64,000 bases of DNA, from NCBI GenBank assembly GCA_036898135.1, contig CM072523.1, forward strand, positions 28,890,649 to 28,954,648, read 5' to 3'. Both the position numbers and the translations under genes were made by a program. Below the pieces are notes generated by a model. The model saw only the letters and a program-made list of their open reading frames with translations, was not told the DNA's origin and ran no database searches. Shown in pieces: positions 20,131-32,120 of the stretch. How positions within the stretch are numbered: position 1 is the first letter of the stretch; the number at the start of each line of letters is the position of its first letter. Origin of the DNA: Oncomelania hupensis (lineage: Eukaryota; Mollusca; Gastropoda; Littorinimorpha; Pomatiopsidae).

Positions 20131-20922
20131 CCTCGTGACCACAATGAAAAAGACAAGACGAAAGTACCAATGAACTATTTAAACAAATAAATGAAGACAT
20201 GCAAACCAAAGTATGTGCTCGCCAGGAGATTAGTATAAAACATTACAATATATTCAAATATCAGAGTAATAAAGACCAAAAGATTTCACAATGCAGTACA
20301 ACTAATCGTGTACAACAACCAATGCACATAATACCCTGCAGAACTTCCACAACCAAAGAAATATTTATTTAAGAAAACCAAAATCTACAAGTAGAACCAA
20401 ACTGGTGTTCTCAGCCGTAAAATTATATACAATTGGGAACAAAGAGAGCAAAACAACAACGTAAGTATATATCACAAAAAATAAATGTAAAAACAATTCA
20501 CTGATCAAATGCACCGAGCATGAAAAGCATTCTTTTAGTGTGCCGTATATTCTATGAAGGTGTATGTACAAGCAAAATAACATAAATAGAAATAAACTGA
20601 ATCATCAAATAAATTTTTAAAAATGCATAACTTCTACTTTTCAAACTGATTATTATTTGAATATATTTAAGAGCAATAAGATAATGCACATTCGTAAACT
20701 GATGTTCATCGATGGAACTAAACAGACACAAAAATTGAGAGAAAAATACATTGCATTTTGAAAGGCAATGTCATGTAAAGCAAGTTAATGCAATACTTAA
20801 TTTGTCAAGTTTGCTTCATGATAAAGGGTAGCCACGAGTATGTACATACTTCAAAGACTAAGAAAATATACATATGACAAGAAATAAAAATTAGTCTCTT
20901 CCTATTACACAATATTGAGATC
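20131..20922. other. AT-rich intergenic sequence
   Basis: No gene, RNA or recognised repeat seen. Confidence 0.5.
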
Positions 20923-21187
20923 CTATCCCGTCGTTGGGGCAGTCACTACAGATCGACGATCGTTTAACCAGCGTACTCCAACTTTATCTGTCCTCAGCAG
21001 CCCTCATGGTTTCAAACTGTGTCCTGTCCATTCTCGGATGCTGTCTTCCCATCTCTGTTTCTGTACCCCCTCTTCTTCTGCCTCCTTGCACTGTGGCTTG
21101 CAGAATGGTCGCAAGACCTGATGCTCTGGTGACGTGGCCATACCATTGGAGATTCCGTTTCTTCATCACTGTGAGCAAGTCATCGTC
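20923..21187 (-). mobile_element. 3' fragment of the GGATA-tailed LINE
   Basis: Minus-strand match to the C-terminal part ([10 protein letters not shown] to the end), with the tail GATAGGATCTC at the low coordinate. 5'-truncated. Confidence 0.85.
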
Positions 21188-21269
21188 ATAGTGAGATGCA
21201 ACATTAATTATTATTTATAGACAGCAATAGGTCTTGTCCAAGTACATGTAAATCAACAAACAATGAACA

Positions 21270-22020
21270 TGCAGGGTCCAGCGGACTGCAAAGAGCCGAA
21301 TCAGGACCACAAAATCAGGACCACAATTTGGTTGAAAGAGGACTCACTCCTAATCCGCATAAAAGATCTGCTGAAACAACCCTAGTGGTAACACTGAAGG
21401 CACTCCATCACTCCTGATCCGTATAAAAGATAGTTAGTTAGGTATTCATTGCTACAGGGTCCAGCAGACTGCAGCCGAATCAGGACCACAGAATCAAGAC
21501 CACAACTTGGTTGAAAGAGGAGTCACTCCTGATCCGCATAAAAGATCTGCTGAAACAAACCTAGTGGTAACACTGAAGTCACTCCACCAGCCGGTCATTT
21601 TACAATAAAGGCATCCCACGCAGGGGTTGCTGAGGCTTTACACAAATTTATCGAACACCCATTTACAATAACAAAATAGAATAGAAACATTATAAAATAT
21701 CAACAAAACACATACATATAAAATGCCTACATTGCTAAATAATAATATCATAGAAAGCCCTAGTGACCATTTGGCAGAGTCCAATATCCCCAAGTTGACC
21801 CAGCAGACATACACAAATGAGGAGTTTTGGAAGAGTTTTCAAGAAAAAAGGTAGGTGACTGGTCTGGCGAAGAAGAAGATATTATAGTAAATTGATAGAA
21901 CTGAATAGGAATGAGAAAGAACAAAGGAGAAAGACAGTGAGAGTGGAAATTTTAAGCACTAAATTTCCAGAAAGTGGGAATACTGTTTATACAGAAACCC
22001 CCGGCACCCACATGCGTAGA
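21270..22020 (-). mobile_element. Two nested or tandem copies of the ~0.58 kb retroposon
   Basis: A truncated copy (about 21270-21429) contains a partial internal duplication of CACTCCTGATCCG. It is followed at once by a long copy (about 21430-22020) whose tail region GATAGTTAGTTAGG abuts the first. Confidence 0.75.
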
Positions 22021-23671
22021 GGGGGTGAGTGGGGGGGGGGGGGGGGGGGGGGGGGGAGAGATTCACATCAATATCTTATATCAGTATGATAAAAACAAAG
22101 GCCATGTATGGAAGACTGTTATTTCAGCAATTATAAATCGGCCAATTCAAGAAGTTCATTGTTATCAGTGGTTTGCACATACCAACATTGCACATGCAAA
22201 ATATTGCTCTACGGAAAGTTATGTGGAACAACATTAAAATGTAAACGACTATTTAAAAAATCTTAAATAAAAAGCATACAACATAATAATTAACTATTTA
22301 ACACAACACAAAGCTTTTTTTTTAAATGTAACTAGTCACACACACACTGCATCTACTACTCTTCACAAAAATGGTGTATAAAATTAAGTACTTTCCTAAC
22401 AAACAAATTGCAAATGGGGATTTTGAACAATAAGGAACAACTTTTGTGCAGAAAATAGTTCCTTGAGCGTGCTCCAGCATAATATAGAAGGTACTTACAA
22501 ATTAAGCAAAGTGGAACAAAACACAAAAATTAAGACAAATGTGAAAAGGCATGAAAATATGCACACACAAAAAGGCAAACCAGATAAAATGTGATCAACC
22601 TGATGTTAGTTAAATGTGGCGTAAATTATCAAACAACATAGTGAGATAATCCTGTAAAAGAATTTGGAATATGAATATTGTGATCCATCTTGATTATATT
22701 ATATGGGAATTCTAAAATAAATCACCAGATACAATGAATTTCTTGTCATATATTTATAGGTTTAGATTAATTTATAATTCCATTGCATCTTTTGAAGACA
22801 GAGTACTGTGTTTAATTCTTAAAAGCAAAAAGACTTTTTTTCCCTAAATTTTTAAATGCAGAAGGGTTTGACTATGTTGATCAATATTTCTTATTGCTCA
22901 TATTTTTCTCAAAATTGAGAATAGAGGATTATTATTATGTGTCCTAAATGTCCACGATTTTGCAAATATTTATTGCACAGTTATTGTTGTCATGTAGACT
23001 TAATTTCAGTTTTATTTTACATTATTACTATTATTAATTTACTATTTAAATTCTTACATCAACTGGTTTTACCTCTTTCTATCTGAATTGTACCTAGCGA
23101 TATTTTTAATGCAATTTGAGCAGAATATTTTGGTCTCTTATGTGTGCTTTACAAAACAAAGAAAGAACAATCCGAGAGTCCTGCTAACAAATTTTGCTTA
23201 ATGATCATCAAAAATTGCATACTGAGTCAAATTTACCACAACTGTTCATAATTGAACACTGAACATAAAAAATATACACTGCATGCACCTGCAACAATAG
23301 TGAGCAACATTTGTAAATAGATAGATATGTGTCATGGTACCTTGATAGGCACAATTCAAATTCAAGCACAGAAGAAAATTGTGATCACAAGCAAGAGATC
23401 AAAACTTTATACAGGGGTAAAGTTGTTTCTTCTTTGCCACTTCCCAACAAAGTTGGAAGCACAGTGATTATGTATCATACACACCCTTTTCTATTATCAA
23501 ACGGAAGTTTTGTTCAAAATGTCTGGAATTACAAAACAATCGCATTATTAGTAAGTAATGCCACTGTGAACAAAACATTCACAAAACTGCTTATTAAGGT
23601 TGGAAACAAGAAAACTCAAAATGCCTTGAAGATAATAATTTACAACAAAATTAATAATAAATAATAAGCAA
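22021..23671. other. Intergenic AT-rich sequence with a poly-G run
   Basis: A G run lies at about 22030-22056. Beyond it is AT-rich sequence without a gene. The open frame at 23329-23664 shows no recognised motif. Confidence 0.5.
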
Positions 23672-25696
23672 TATAACCAATACCTTCAACTCAGCTGTAA
23701 CAGATGCCGCCACTGAGATCCTTGGCAAGCACCGACCAAAGAAGAAGCCGTGGATCACACCTGAACTTTTGGATCTGTGTGATAAACGAAGAGAGTTAAA
23801 AAAGAAAAAGAACACCTCACAGGGAGCTGATGTCTACCGAAAAATCAACAATGACATCCGAAAAGGCATGCGCACAGCAAAGGAGAACTGGATAGAAGAT
23901 CAATGCCAGGAAATAGAGAACAATCTGAACAAGAACAACAGCAAGAAGGCCTACCAGACGGTGAAGCGGCTGACAAGTGTTAAACAGCCCAAAGTCTCCA
24001 CTATCCAAAGCAAGTCTGGCATTTGCCTTACAGAAGAACAAGAAGTCTTGGACAGATGGACAGAGTACTGCTCTGACCTTTACAACCATACACCAAATGG
24101 AGACCCATCAGTTCTAGCATGTCCCGAGAGCAGAGAAGAAGAAGAAATCCTCCCAATTCTCCGGGAAGAAGTTGAGGCAGCAGTGCAATCGCTGAAGAAA
24201 GGGAAGTCAGCGGGAGTGGACAACATACCAGCGGAACTGCTACAAGCAGGAGGAGAAGCGATGACTGATGCTCTCACCATTATCTGTAACAAGATCTGGC
24301 AGAGTGGGGAATGGCCTACACCATGGACCCAGTCGCTTGTCATCACTCTTCCCAAAAAAGGTAACCTTCAGGAGTGTGAAAATTACCGCACCATCAGCCT
24401 CATCAGCCATCCCAGCAAGGTCCTCCTGAAAATAATACTCAACAGGTTGAAACCACAAGCTGAACAAATCATAGCTGAAGAACAAGCAGGATTCATGGCA
24501 GGGCGAAGTACCACTGAACAGATTTTCAACCTCAGAATAATCTGTGAGAAATACCTACAGCACCAACAACATCTATATCATGTGTTCATAGACTTCAAGA
24601 AGGCATTTGACCGAGTCTGGCATGCAGCTCTATGGGCAACCATGAAAGTTTACAACATCAGCCCTAAAATTATAGAAGTCATCAAAAGCCTGTATGACAA
24701 GGCTACCAGTGCAGTCCTCCATAACAGCGTCATCGGGAACTGGTTCAGAACAACAATCGGTGTGCGTCAAGGATGCCTACTCTCTCCAACACTCTTCAAC
24801 ATCTTCCTAGAGCGCATCATGTCAGATGCTCTTGCAGATCACGAAGGCACAGTCAGCATAGGGGGCAGAGCAATCTCCAATCTTCGTTTTGCGGATGATA
24901 TTGATGGATTGGCTGGAGAGGAACAAGAACTTGAACAGCTTGTACAGAGGCTTGACACCACCTCCAGAGCTTATGGAATGGAAATAAGTGCAGAGAAGAC
25001 CAAAATGATGACCAACAACACCAATGGCATCAACACGGACATCAAAGTACAAGGCCAATCCCTCAACACAGTGCACAGCTTCAAATATTTAGGAGCCATT
25101 GTGTCAGACAATGGGTCTCGACAGGAAGTCCTCTCCAGGATCGCACAAACAACTGCTGCCCTGACAAGGTTGAAGCCCATTTGGAAAGACAGAACCATCA
25201 GTCTACATTCCAAAGTAAGACTGCTGCGCTCTCTGGTCATCTCCATCTTCCTATATGCTTGCGAAGCATGGACCCTCACAGCAGATCTCCAACGAAGAAT
25301 ACAAAGCATGGAGATGAGGTGCTACAGAAGACTTCTGTGCATTTCCTATACCCAACACATCACCAACATTGAAGTCCGACAGACCATCACACAAGCCATT
25401 GGACAACACGATGACCTGCTCACAGTGGTGAAGAAACGGAAACTCCGATGGTATGGCCACGTCACCAGATCATCAGGCCTTGCAAAGACCATTCTGCAAG
25501 GCACAGTGCAAGGAGGTAGAAGAAGGGGGAGACCGAAAAAGAGGTGGGAGGACAACATTCGAGAATGGACTGGTTTGACACTGAGCGAAGCCATGAGGGC
25601 TGCTGAGGACAGAGAAAGATGGAGTATGCTGGTTAAGCGATCATCTGTGGTGCCCCTACGACCTTCGGGTTATGGGACAGGATAGGATAGGATAGG
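23672..25696 (+). mobile_element. GGATA-tailed LINE, best copy, with 11-bp target-site duplication
   Basis: Flanked by ATAATAAGCAA at 23661-23671 and 25697-25707. The 5' end is truncated (no endonuclease), while the 3' end is a short GGATA tandem. At least ten fragments of this family lie in the window. Tentatively RTE-like, judging by the endonuclease-RT type and tandem-repeat tail. Confidence 0.92.
23683..25685 (+). CDS. LINE reverse transcriptase ORF, 5'-truncated but uninterrupted
   Basis: Open from the truncated 5' edge to TAG after SGYGTG. The RT includes PKKGNLQECENYRTISL (motif 2-like), [46 protein letters not shown] and the catalytic FADD at 24888-24899. The C-terminal region has [15 protein letters not shown] and [11 protein letters not shown], then a basic GGRRRGRPKKRW. 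No frameshift is seen. Without the endonuclease it is probably immobile by itself, but it looks young compared with the other copies. Confidence 0.9.
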
Positions 25697-25707
25697 ATAA
25701 TAAGCAA

Positions 25708-26683
25708 CACAATTTTGGATAACACTTTAACAAAACTGCTTATTTCAAATAAGAACACTAAACAAAACCTGATCAATCAACATCCACACAGGAAGAAAAC
25801 TTCCAAAATGAGACATCAAAATATATTTAAATGCAAAAGTGAAGTAGATTGAGGTGCACAATAAAGCCTTATCCTAAGAACAATTGTGACATCATTTACA
25901 ATTGGTTTACAACAACAGATGAATCACAGACAAACTGGTTTTGATCCACAGCACATTTAAACTTGTTAGAGAGTTCATTGATAGAGAGCTATGTACCTAA
26001 TAGTACAAATAGTGAGCTTACAAATTACATAAACCTGTTACACACCTTAACCTATTAAAAAAATCTTCAGTGACATAAATTATAGTACAAAATAAGCCAA
26101 AAACAGCTTCTTTTGACAGCACCATATTCTTGTTGACATAATTTTTTATTCTGTTTATCCATCAAACGAACTAAGACCATTTAGTATTCCTGGAACGAGG
26201 CCAATGCAATGATATGGTAGAATATACTTTTCAGAGGTATATCAACCAATAGGCAACAAGACCTTCTTCTGATCTTTTTGGTCAGTAGCCTTAACTCTTG
26301 TAAAAGTCATTTTAATCTAGGCCTACCTCTGTCTTTTGACTGTTGCCTATACATGGCAAAAATGTCAGTACTGTTACAGCAAACGGGTTACGACCTCAAA
26401 ACAATGACATGATGGATGAATATGGATATTTCTTAAAATGTTCCGCAGCTGAACTCTGATGCAGGGAGTGGGTGAGAGGGATGTCACATCAAATCCAAGT
26501 ATTGGGGAAGGATGGGGGTAAGGTACATCCCATCCAAAAATTAACATTTAACAAACACAGAACTTGGTCAAAGTACCCTTTAGCCAAGCAAAGTCTTGGA
26601 ATTCAGAGCATTGAAATTAAGGAAGGTCTACAGTTAAAAAATGGCAATCATGATGAGTACTGCTAGCAGCAGCGTTAAGATGT
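25708..26683. other. Intergenic / TMTC4 downstream region
   Basis: AT-rich sequence with no gene. It is expected to include the displaced original TMTC4 3' UTR. Confidence 0.5.
26145..26150 (-). promoter_or_regulatory. Candidate polyadenylation signal for TMTC4
   Basis: AATAAA on the minus strand, about 0.6 kb beyond the TMTC4 stop. No transcript support. Confidence 0.3.
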
Positions 26684-26742
26684 TAGTATTCATTGTTTAT
26701 AGGGTCCAGCGGACTGCAAAGAGCCGAATCAGGACCATGAGC
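26684..26742 (-). mobile_element. 59-bp truncated retroposon inserted in the TMTC4 stop codon
   Basis: The segment is the conserved 3' end of the ~0.58 kb retroposon (minus strand: GGTCCTGATTCGGCTCTTTG..GGACCCTATAAACAATG). It is flanked by 8-bp TAAGATGT at 26676-26683 and 26743-26750. The right duplication supplies the first two bases of the present TAG stop and the insert supplies the G. Confidence 0.8.
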
Positions 26743-26875
26743 TAAGATGTGACCCTAACTCTTTTAAGCATGTTGAGATTTTCCACAGTACTTGGGTTGT
26801 TTGGATCCATCTGGAGGGCGGACTGGTACGCTCTTTCAGCTTCATCATACTTCCCCCACCGATGGTACAGCACTC
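26742..26875 (-). CDS. TMTC4: TMTC4 terminal exon 16
   Basis: Encodes the last TPR (VLYHRWGKYDEAERAYQSAL) and ends NLNMLKRVRVTS, then TAG at 26744-26742. The stop straddles a retroposon junction. Confidence 0.93.
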
Positions 26876-29800
26876 CTGCGACAAAATGCAAATACAGTTA
26901 TGCAGCTGTTAAATTACAGTCATGTAACAAAGAGAGCATGGAATTCCCCCTGTTAAAAAAAACGAGGAAATACCGTCTCCCCTAGGAGGGGGTCCAGGGG
27001 CTTGCCCTCACGGAAAATTTTTAAAATATATATTAAAATCTGCAATCTGGTGCATTTTAGAGAGAAACTTAGCAGTTTAACCCCATAACAATTTTGCCCT
27101 TTATTTCCTAAAAAAAATATTTTACCAAATATTTATTTATTAACGTTTTCTTCAATAAGATCTGATTATACAGGTGAAAACAAGGATTTTTCTTTCTCTG
27201 GTCACTGAATTATAAAAAAGGTTGCATAGAGTTCAAAATAATTTGATTACACTTGACTGGAAATACATTTTAATGAATTTATTCATAAATAAAATAAAGA
27301 GCATTTTAACAATATATCTATACACACAGTTTATGTGTGTGAATTCCAGTTTATTTGAAAAATAAGAGCAATGAACTCTGCTTCTTTTTTGTGGGGACTG
27401 GTGACTGGCTGGCGGCATGAGCACAATCTGTTTCCACGAAAGATGATTGGATCTGGCTGGTTGATGGTTCAAGCTCTAGATTTGTTGATTCCACAGGGGC
27501 AAAGCAGGAAGATTAGATTTAGATTTAGATTTTAATGCTTTATTGTCCCTTTTTATCGGGAAATTCTGGGCCGCCTTCCCTTGTGGAAGGCGTAGTCGCA
27601 GCCTGTGGCGCACCCAAACCCAACCTACCTAACATTAGTTGTGATGACACTGCAAGAGATTTGTGATGCTTTTGCCTTGCTATCTCATTTGCAGACTCAA
27701 TAGTTTCTGTTGCCTTTCTTTTGGATGGTAGATTTTTAAGAGTAACGTTGAGCCCTTCTGCTTACTTGCTCTTTGTCTCCCGGATTTTCTCTCCTCATTC
27801 ACTCTCTAATGTGAAATGAGAGCAGTTCTTCTCCAACTTTTACTTCTAACCAAGCCCACCTCCACCCATTTCTAGCAGTGTCATCCACGAAAACCTCACC
27901 ACGATTCACAATTCGCCTCTCCGCCATCTTTAACAACTAAAGCTACCCTGCTACACCAGTGTGAATCGCGCTTTTTGAGATCCGCAACCCGTTTAGAGAT
28001 TCACTGGATCAGAACAAGAACAAAATCGGTTAGCTGTCACACCTCCATACAGATTTTTTTCCCGCGGAAACTTAAAAGATTTCCATGAAAAGCAAGGCCC
28101 TGTACCGCGGAGAACTCCATGCTCTGAACAAAACATCAGTTTAAATAATCAATAATATTTAAAATAGTGATTTTTCTTTAAAATATGGCAGCCTGGGTCT
28201 GATCCATTCAGGCCACTTGAGCTGAAGCCAAAAAGCAAAAAGGGATCAACATCTGATGCCACACCCCTCTTTTACAATGGCCACAAATGAAAATCTTTCT
28301 AGAACATTTCAACTATAAAATAACCCAAGATGAAGCCCCAAAGTTAGAAGGTTTCCCACATCTCTACATCCTTCCCACCCCAAAAGCCACACACATAATT
28401 ACATAGGCTAGCACTCACTCCCTCCCCTCACACACACAACCAGAATGACAAATAAAGAAACACAATTCTACTTGCCTAGATTAAGATGGAATCTAGCTTC
28501 ATTGCCATACTGTATCGCCTTCTTAAAGCATTTTTCCGAGTCTTGGTACTTCTCCATCTTGCCATAAATGTTTGCAATGTTGAACCACAGCACTCCTGAA
28601 TGCGGAAGGTAATTCAGTGCCGCCTCCCCCATTTTAATGGCCTGATCATGACGGCCTGGAAGAACATTAACACATTATCGCACAATAAAAAGCCGAGTTT
28701 AAATCGTTGAAAACCACAAGTGCATTTTATTTTATGGAGGTGTCCTCAACCCCCTCCACAATGAATCACTTATTTACTGTGGGACAACATAATAATAATT
28801 TCACATTTGTATTTTGCTTTTCCTACTTTGAGATCAAAACACTAGAATTATTAATCATAGTAGTAATAGTATCAGCAGTGGTAGCAGTAGCAGTGGTAGT
28901 AGTAGTAGTAGTAATAGTAGTACATCATTGCATGCAAGCCAGCTCTATTCTACCTTATTAATGTTAATAATAATGATGCAAACTTGCAAGGCTCACAAAT
29001 ATACAAGTATGCTGGAAGCATGCTCAGGATGCTCAAAGAGCCCACAATTTTAAAAGTAACCATAATTTAAAGATACCTTTTATTTAGTTACATAGTTAAT
29101 CATTGTTTATAGGGTCCAGCAGACTGCAACGAGCCAAATCAGGACCACAACCTGGTGGAAAGAGGACTCACCCCAGGTCTGTTTAAAAGATCTGCTGAAA
29201 CAACCTTAATTGTAACACTGAAGGCACTCCGCCAGCCTGTCACTTTTAAAAAAAGGCATCCCATGGAGGGGATGTTGAGGCTGTACTCTAATTTATCGAA
29301 CCCCCTCACCCCACCACCGCCCATTTACAAAAAACAAAATAGAATATAAACATCATTAAAAACGATTAACAAAACAAAGACATATATTATAAAATGCCTA
29401 AATTGCTAAATAACAATACCCCATAGAAAGCTCTAGTGAACATTTTGCAGAAAGTGTCCAATATCCCCAAGCTGGCCCAAAAGACCCCATACACAAATGA
29501 GGAGTTTTGGAAGAGTTTTCAAGAAAAAAGGTAGGTGACTGTTCTAGTGAAGAAGATAGTAGATTGATAGAACAGATTAAGAACAACAACAAAATTAAAA
29601 TGACTGAAACAGTGGTAATTTAAAGCACTAAATTTCTACAAAGTTGGGATACTATTTATATATAGAAAATTTTGGCACCCCATGGGGGCAACCTTTTATG
29701 TTCTAACCTTGGACTCACCCAGATTATCGAGAAGAATGATTGCATTAGACCAGGAATTCAGATGGTCAGGCCTCTGCTGTGTTGCGTTGTACCAAGCACG

Positions 29801-30660
29801 CAACGCCTCTTGGTGTCTCTCCTGATCTAAATACTGCAAGAAGAAAATTCTGGGATAAACTATTCATTCATGCATTCATTTATTTATAAATTATAGAAAG
29901 AAATTCTGGATTTTTTAATTTATTGGTCTATTCATTCATTTATTTGTTTATATAGTTAGTTACAAGGAAGGCCGTTTATGGACTAACGAGAAATCCTGTA
30001 GGCAAGTAACTTTGCCTGCATCACTAGCCTGGTGACCGAGTGGAAATATCTTGGTTTCTGCACCCAGAGCATAGCCATACATAAGTAATAATTCCTACCA
30101 GGTTTCCTAAGTTGTAGTAGCAGTCGGGGTATTTGTGACGATGGCGTAAGGCAGTCAGGTAACTTCTCTCCGCCTCTGCGTACTTCTTCAACTGTGCCTG
30201 GACTATTCCCAGGTTCATAAAGGCAGCAGCAAACTCTGGACTGCATGAAAACAAGGAGACAACCATAAAACCATCAGCACTGATTAACTGAATGCATCTC
30301 ATTAGAGATGGTTACAAGATTCTTACAACATTACACACTGACAGACAGACAGACTGACAAGCACATTGGTTGGCTCCGATTCCGAACGAAATTGAAGTAT
30401 TCTCAGACATGCTTTTTTTTTTTTTAAACCACCACATCCCAAAAATTCTGAGCAAAATGGCCAATGACTCACTTTATGGTAACAGCCTTGGTCAGTAATT
30501 GTTCAGCTTCCAGATATTGCCCTCTGTCCTTCAACATATTAGCCAAGTTGTTCATAGCCTGGTCATAGTCTGGGTTCAGTCTACAAGACAATGGACAACA
30601 CAATAATGTCAAATTCAAGGTGGAAAGGCGGATCTGTGGCACAGTACAATAAAAGTCACT

Positions 30661-30729
<69 letters not shown>

Positions 30730-32065
30730 GATTATTGTTCTTGGCCCAAGGCTGCCTTAACTTACATCAACCTTAAACAGGTAGGTTGTCGCCGTTAAAA
30801 TAAACTTTTTCCTTCTGAAAATCAAAAAATCTTATGGCACCGGGATTTGAGCCAACCTATCTATAGAAGTGGTGGAGAATATGCCAGTTTCCACTAGGGT
30901 CGACCTTCCCCTTCTCTCCGCACACACTGAGTGTCGGAGATCTATGAATCACAGGCTTTATGCAGGTGCCTCAACAGCCTTTGACACTCAAATGGAGGTC
31001 AGCATCTTTTTTTTAGCATGCTGTACTGAACCTATGGCAAACAGTCAATTGAGAAAACCTATTTCTAGAAAGGCAACTGTTCTAGGACTTTAAATGTTCT
31101 TTCTTGCTAACTACACTAAAACACAAACTGAAATAAAAGTCCAGGTTTGAAGAGTCAGCTAATAGAAGAACTTCCATGACATGGCGGACTGCGCTGCTTT
31201 CTTCCAAATATTCTCACATTCTGCCCGAATGAACCCTAAAAAGCTTACAAATACAAAAAATGTGGTGGCATGTTTTCATTATAACATGAACTTACTGAAT
31301 GGCGAGGCGATACTTCTCCAGTGCATAATCACCATTACCCCTGTCTGCCTGAAGTTTGCCAATGTTGTAGTGAACCTGAAAAGAATGCCATTAAGTAGAA
31401 ATTGCAAAATCAACCAGAAGGGTAAAGCCTATAGTACTCACGTGCTCCTTCGGGAATCTGTTCACAATATTCTATATGCCGTATGCAGTGTATGTTGTCA
31501 TATGGAGGAATAAATTCTGCAAATTGTATTCTGTAAAGAACCTAGTATCATGCATCATAAACTATCATAAATTCATCATAAATGATCAATAACGATAATA
31601 AATAACTTTAAAAGTGCAATTTGAGCTCGTTTTTACTAAGAATCATATTTCATAAAACTTTGTCTTATTATTATTATTGTTAATTAAAGGTACATGAACT
31701 TGCACCATGCACTGTTAAATAAAACTTGAAAAACAGAATGCTACATACCTTGCCGTTCAATGGACACACTTTCTCCCCTTCAGTGTAGAGAGTAAGCTCA
31801 TCACGCCAATGCCGACTCCTCTGGAGAAAAAAAAAATAAAAATAAAAATAAACAAAAAATGTTGTGAACATAAAATAAAGCTACGCTGTGTCAAAACAAC
31901 ATACTAACCTGCAGGGAATGGGGAAAATGCAATGCAATGCAATTCACTACAGCTTAAGTGCCTATACATTCAATCCTTGGATTTAGGGATAAACAAAAGG
32001 CAAGAATCTAGTGGCCTAGAGGTGCAGTTAGTTAGTTGCTAGTTTTCTATACCGAAGGTTGCCAT

Positions 32066-32120
<55 letters not shown>

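Noticed and set aside
23817..25594. Minus-strand frames across the intact LINE
   Set aside because: Shadows of the RT frame on the plus strand.
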